Shown: piece by piece, positions 5,565 through 5,799 of the stretch
How positions within the stretch are numbered: position 1 is the first letter of the stretch
Layout of the letters: each line of letters begins with the position of its first letter
Assembly (NCBI GenBank): GCA_028869355.1
Contig: JAGWSK010000436.1
Span: 1-5,799 of the forward strand
Origin: Alphaproteobacteria bacterium
GTDB lineage: Bacteria > Pseudomonadota > Alphaproteobacteria > Micropepsales > Micropepsaceae
Length of the DNA stretch: 5,799 bases
Direction of reading: 5' to 3'
The notes under the pieces: generated by a model
Database searches by the model: none
What the model was told of the DNA's origin: nothing
Seen by the model: only the letters and a program-made list of their open reading frames with translations
Translations under genes and position numbers: made by a program

Positions 5565-5799
5565 TTGAGCGTTCAAGCCTGTCGAGCGATTAGGACTGGT
5601 AAGCTCAACGCATTGCTGCGCTTACACGCCCAGCCTATCGACGTGGTAGTCTTCCACGGCTCTCGGCGAGACCTGGTTTTGAGGCGAGTTTCCCGCTTAG
5701 ATGCTTTCAGCGGTTATCTCTTCCGCACATAGCTACCCGGCAGTGCCGCTGGCGCGACAACCGGTCCACCAGAGGTGCGTTCTTTCCGGTCCTCTCGTA
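5565..5799 (-). rRNA. rrl: 23S ribosomal RNA, 3' end (partial)
   Basis: On the minus strand the window edge begins with TACGAGAGGACCGGAA, the sarcin-ricin loop. Conserved 3' domain blocks follow: GGTAGCTATGTGCGGAAGAG, CTGAAAGCATCTAAGCGGG, GATAGGCTGGGCGTGTAAGC and GTTGAGCTTACCAGTCCTAA. About 235 bases are present; the remainder of 23S lies beyond the right edge. The 3' boundary near 5565 is estimated by comparison with the E. coli 3' end and may be off by several bases. Confidence 0.95.

Noticed and set aside
5113..5568. Plus-strand open frame across 5S and the spacer
   Set aside because: It is antisense to 5S rRNA and the rRNA spacer; no protein pattern.
5526..5732. Plus-strand open frame inside the 23S region
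   Set aside because: It is antisense to conserved 23S rRNA 3' sequence.
1..5799. Defence system, CRISPR array, insertion sequence or prophage
   Set aside because: No repeat-spacer pattern, transposase, terminal repeats or phage-like genes were seen; the content fits ordinary chromosome beside an rRNA operon.

Overview
The window looks like an alphaproteobacterial chromosome. This rests on the high GC content, the character of the 23S 3' end and 5S genes, an LpxH-like phosphoesterase of the kind common in Rhizobiales and relatives, and the small Lys-rich and Arg/Glu-rich proteins. The genus cannot be fixed from the sequence alone.

Layout. Positions 1-57 hold the first 19 codons of a minus-strand VOC (glyoxalase-fold) protein. 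It diverges from a plus-strand LpxH-like metallophosphoesterase (209-1123). A hairpin plus T-tract that looks like an intrinsic terminator (1164-1200) follows and runs straight into the ATG of a 57-residue helical protein (1201-1374). Next comes a tight plus-strand pair: an exported metallo-beta-lactamase-fold hydrolase (1432-2325) and an exported alpha/beta hydrolase resembling esterase 713 (2334-3503). Their stop and ribosome binding site overlap. Facing them, with stop codons one base apart, are two minus-strand genes: a 51-residue Lys/Pro/Gln-rich protein (3505-3660) and a third exported alpha/beta hydrolase (3713-5026). The right end is the distal part of a minus-strand rRNA operon: 23S 3' end (from about 5565 to beyond the window), a 170-base spacer with unusual inverted repeats, 5S rRNA (about 5276-5393), and two tandem minus-strand terminators (5199-5240 and 5063-5100).

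How the genes may work together. The MBL-fold enzyme and the esterase-713-like enzyme are almost certainly co-transcribed, and both carry signal peptides. They therefore probably act in the periplasm or outside the cell on related ester or lactone substrates, which the sequence does not identify. The third exported hydrolase is a separate convergent unit with Leu where the family's histidine would be expected. The LpxH-like protein is a cytoplasmic or membrane-peripheral phosphoesterase, probably acting on lipids, and has no evident link to the hydrolases.

Overall this is mostly ordinary chromosomal sequence next to an rRNA operon. I see no mobile element, CRISPR array, tRNA, phage gene or defence system, and nothing that amounts to a clearly new system. 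The points most worth a second look are the terminator/RBS/start overlap at 1164-1203, the apparent loss of the catalytic histidine in the 3713-5026 protein, and the repeat-built 23S-5S spacer.
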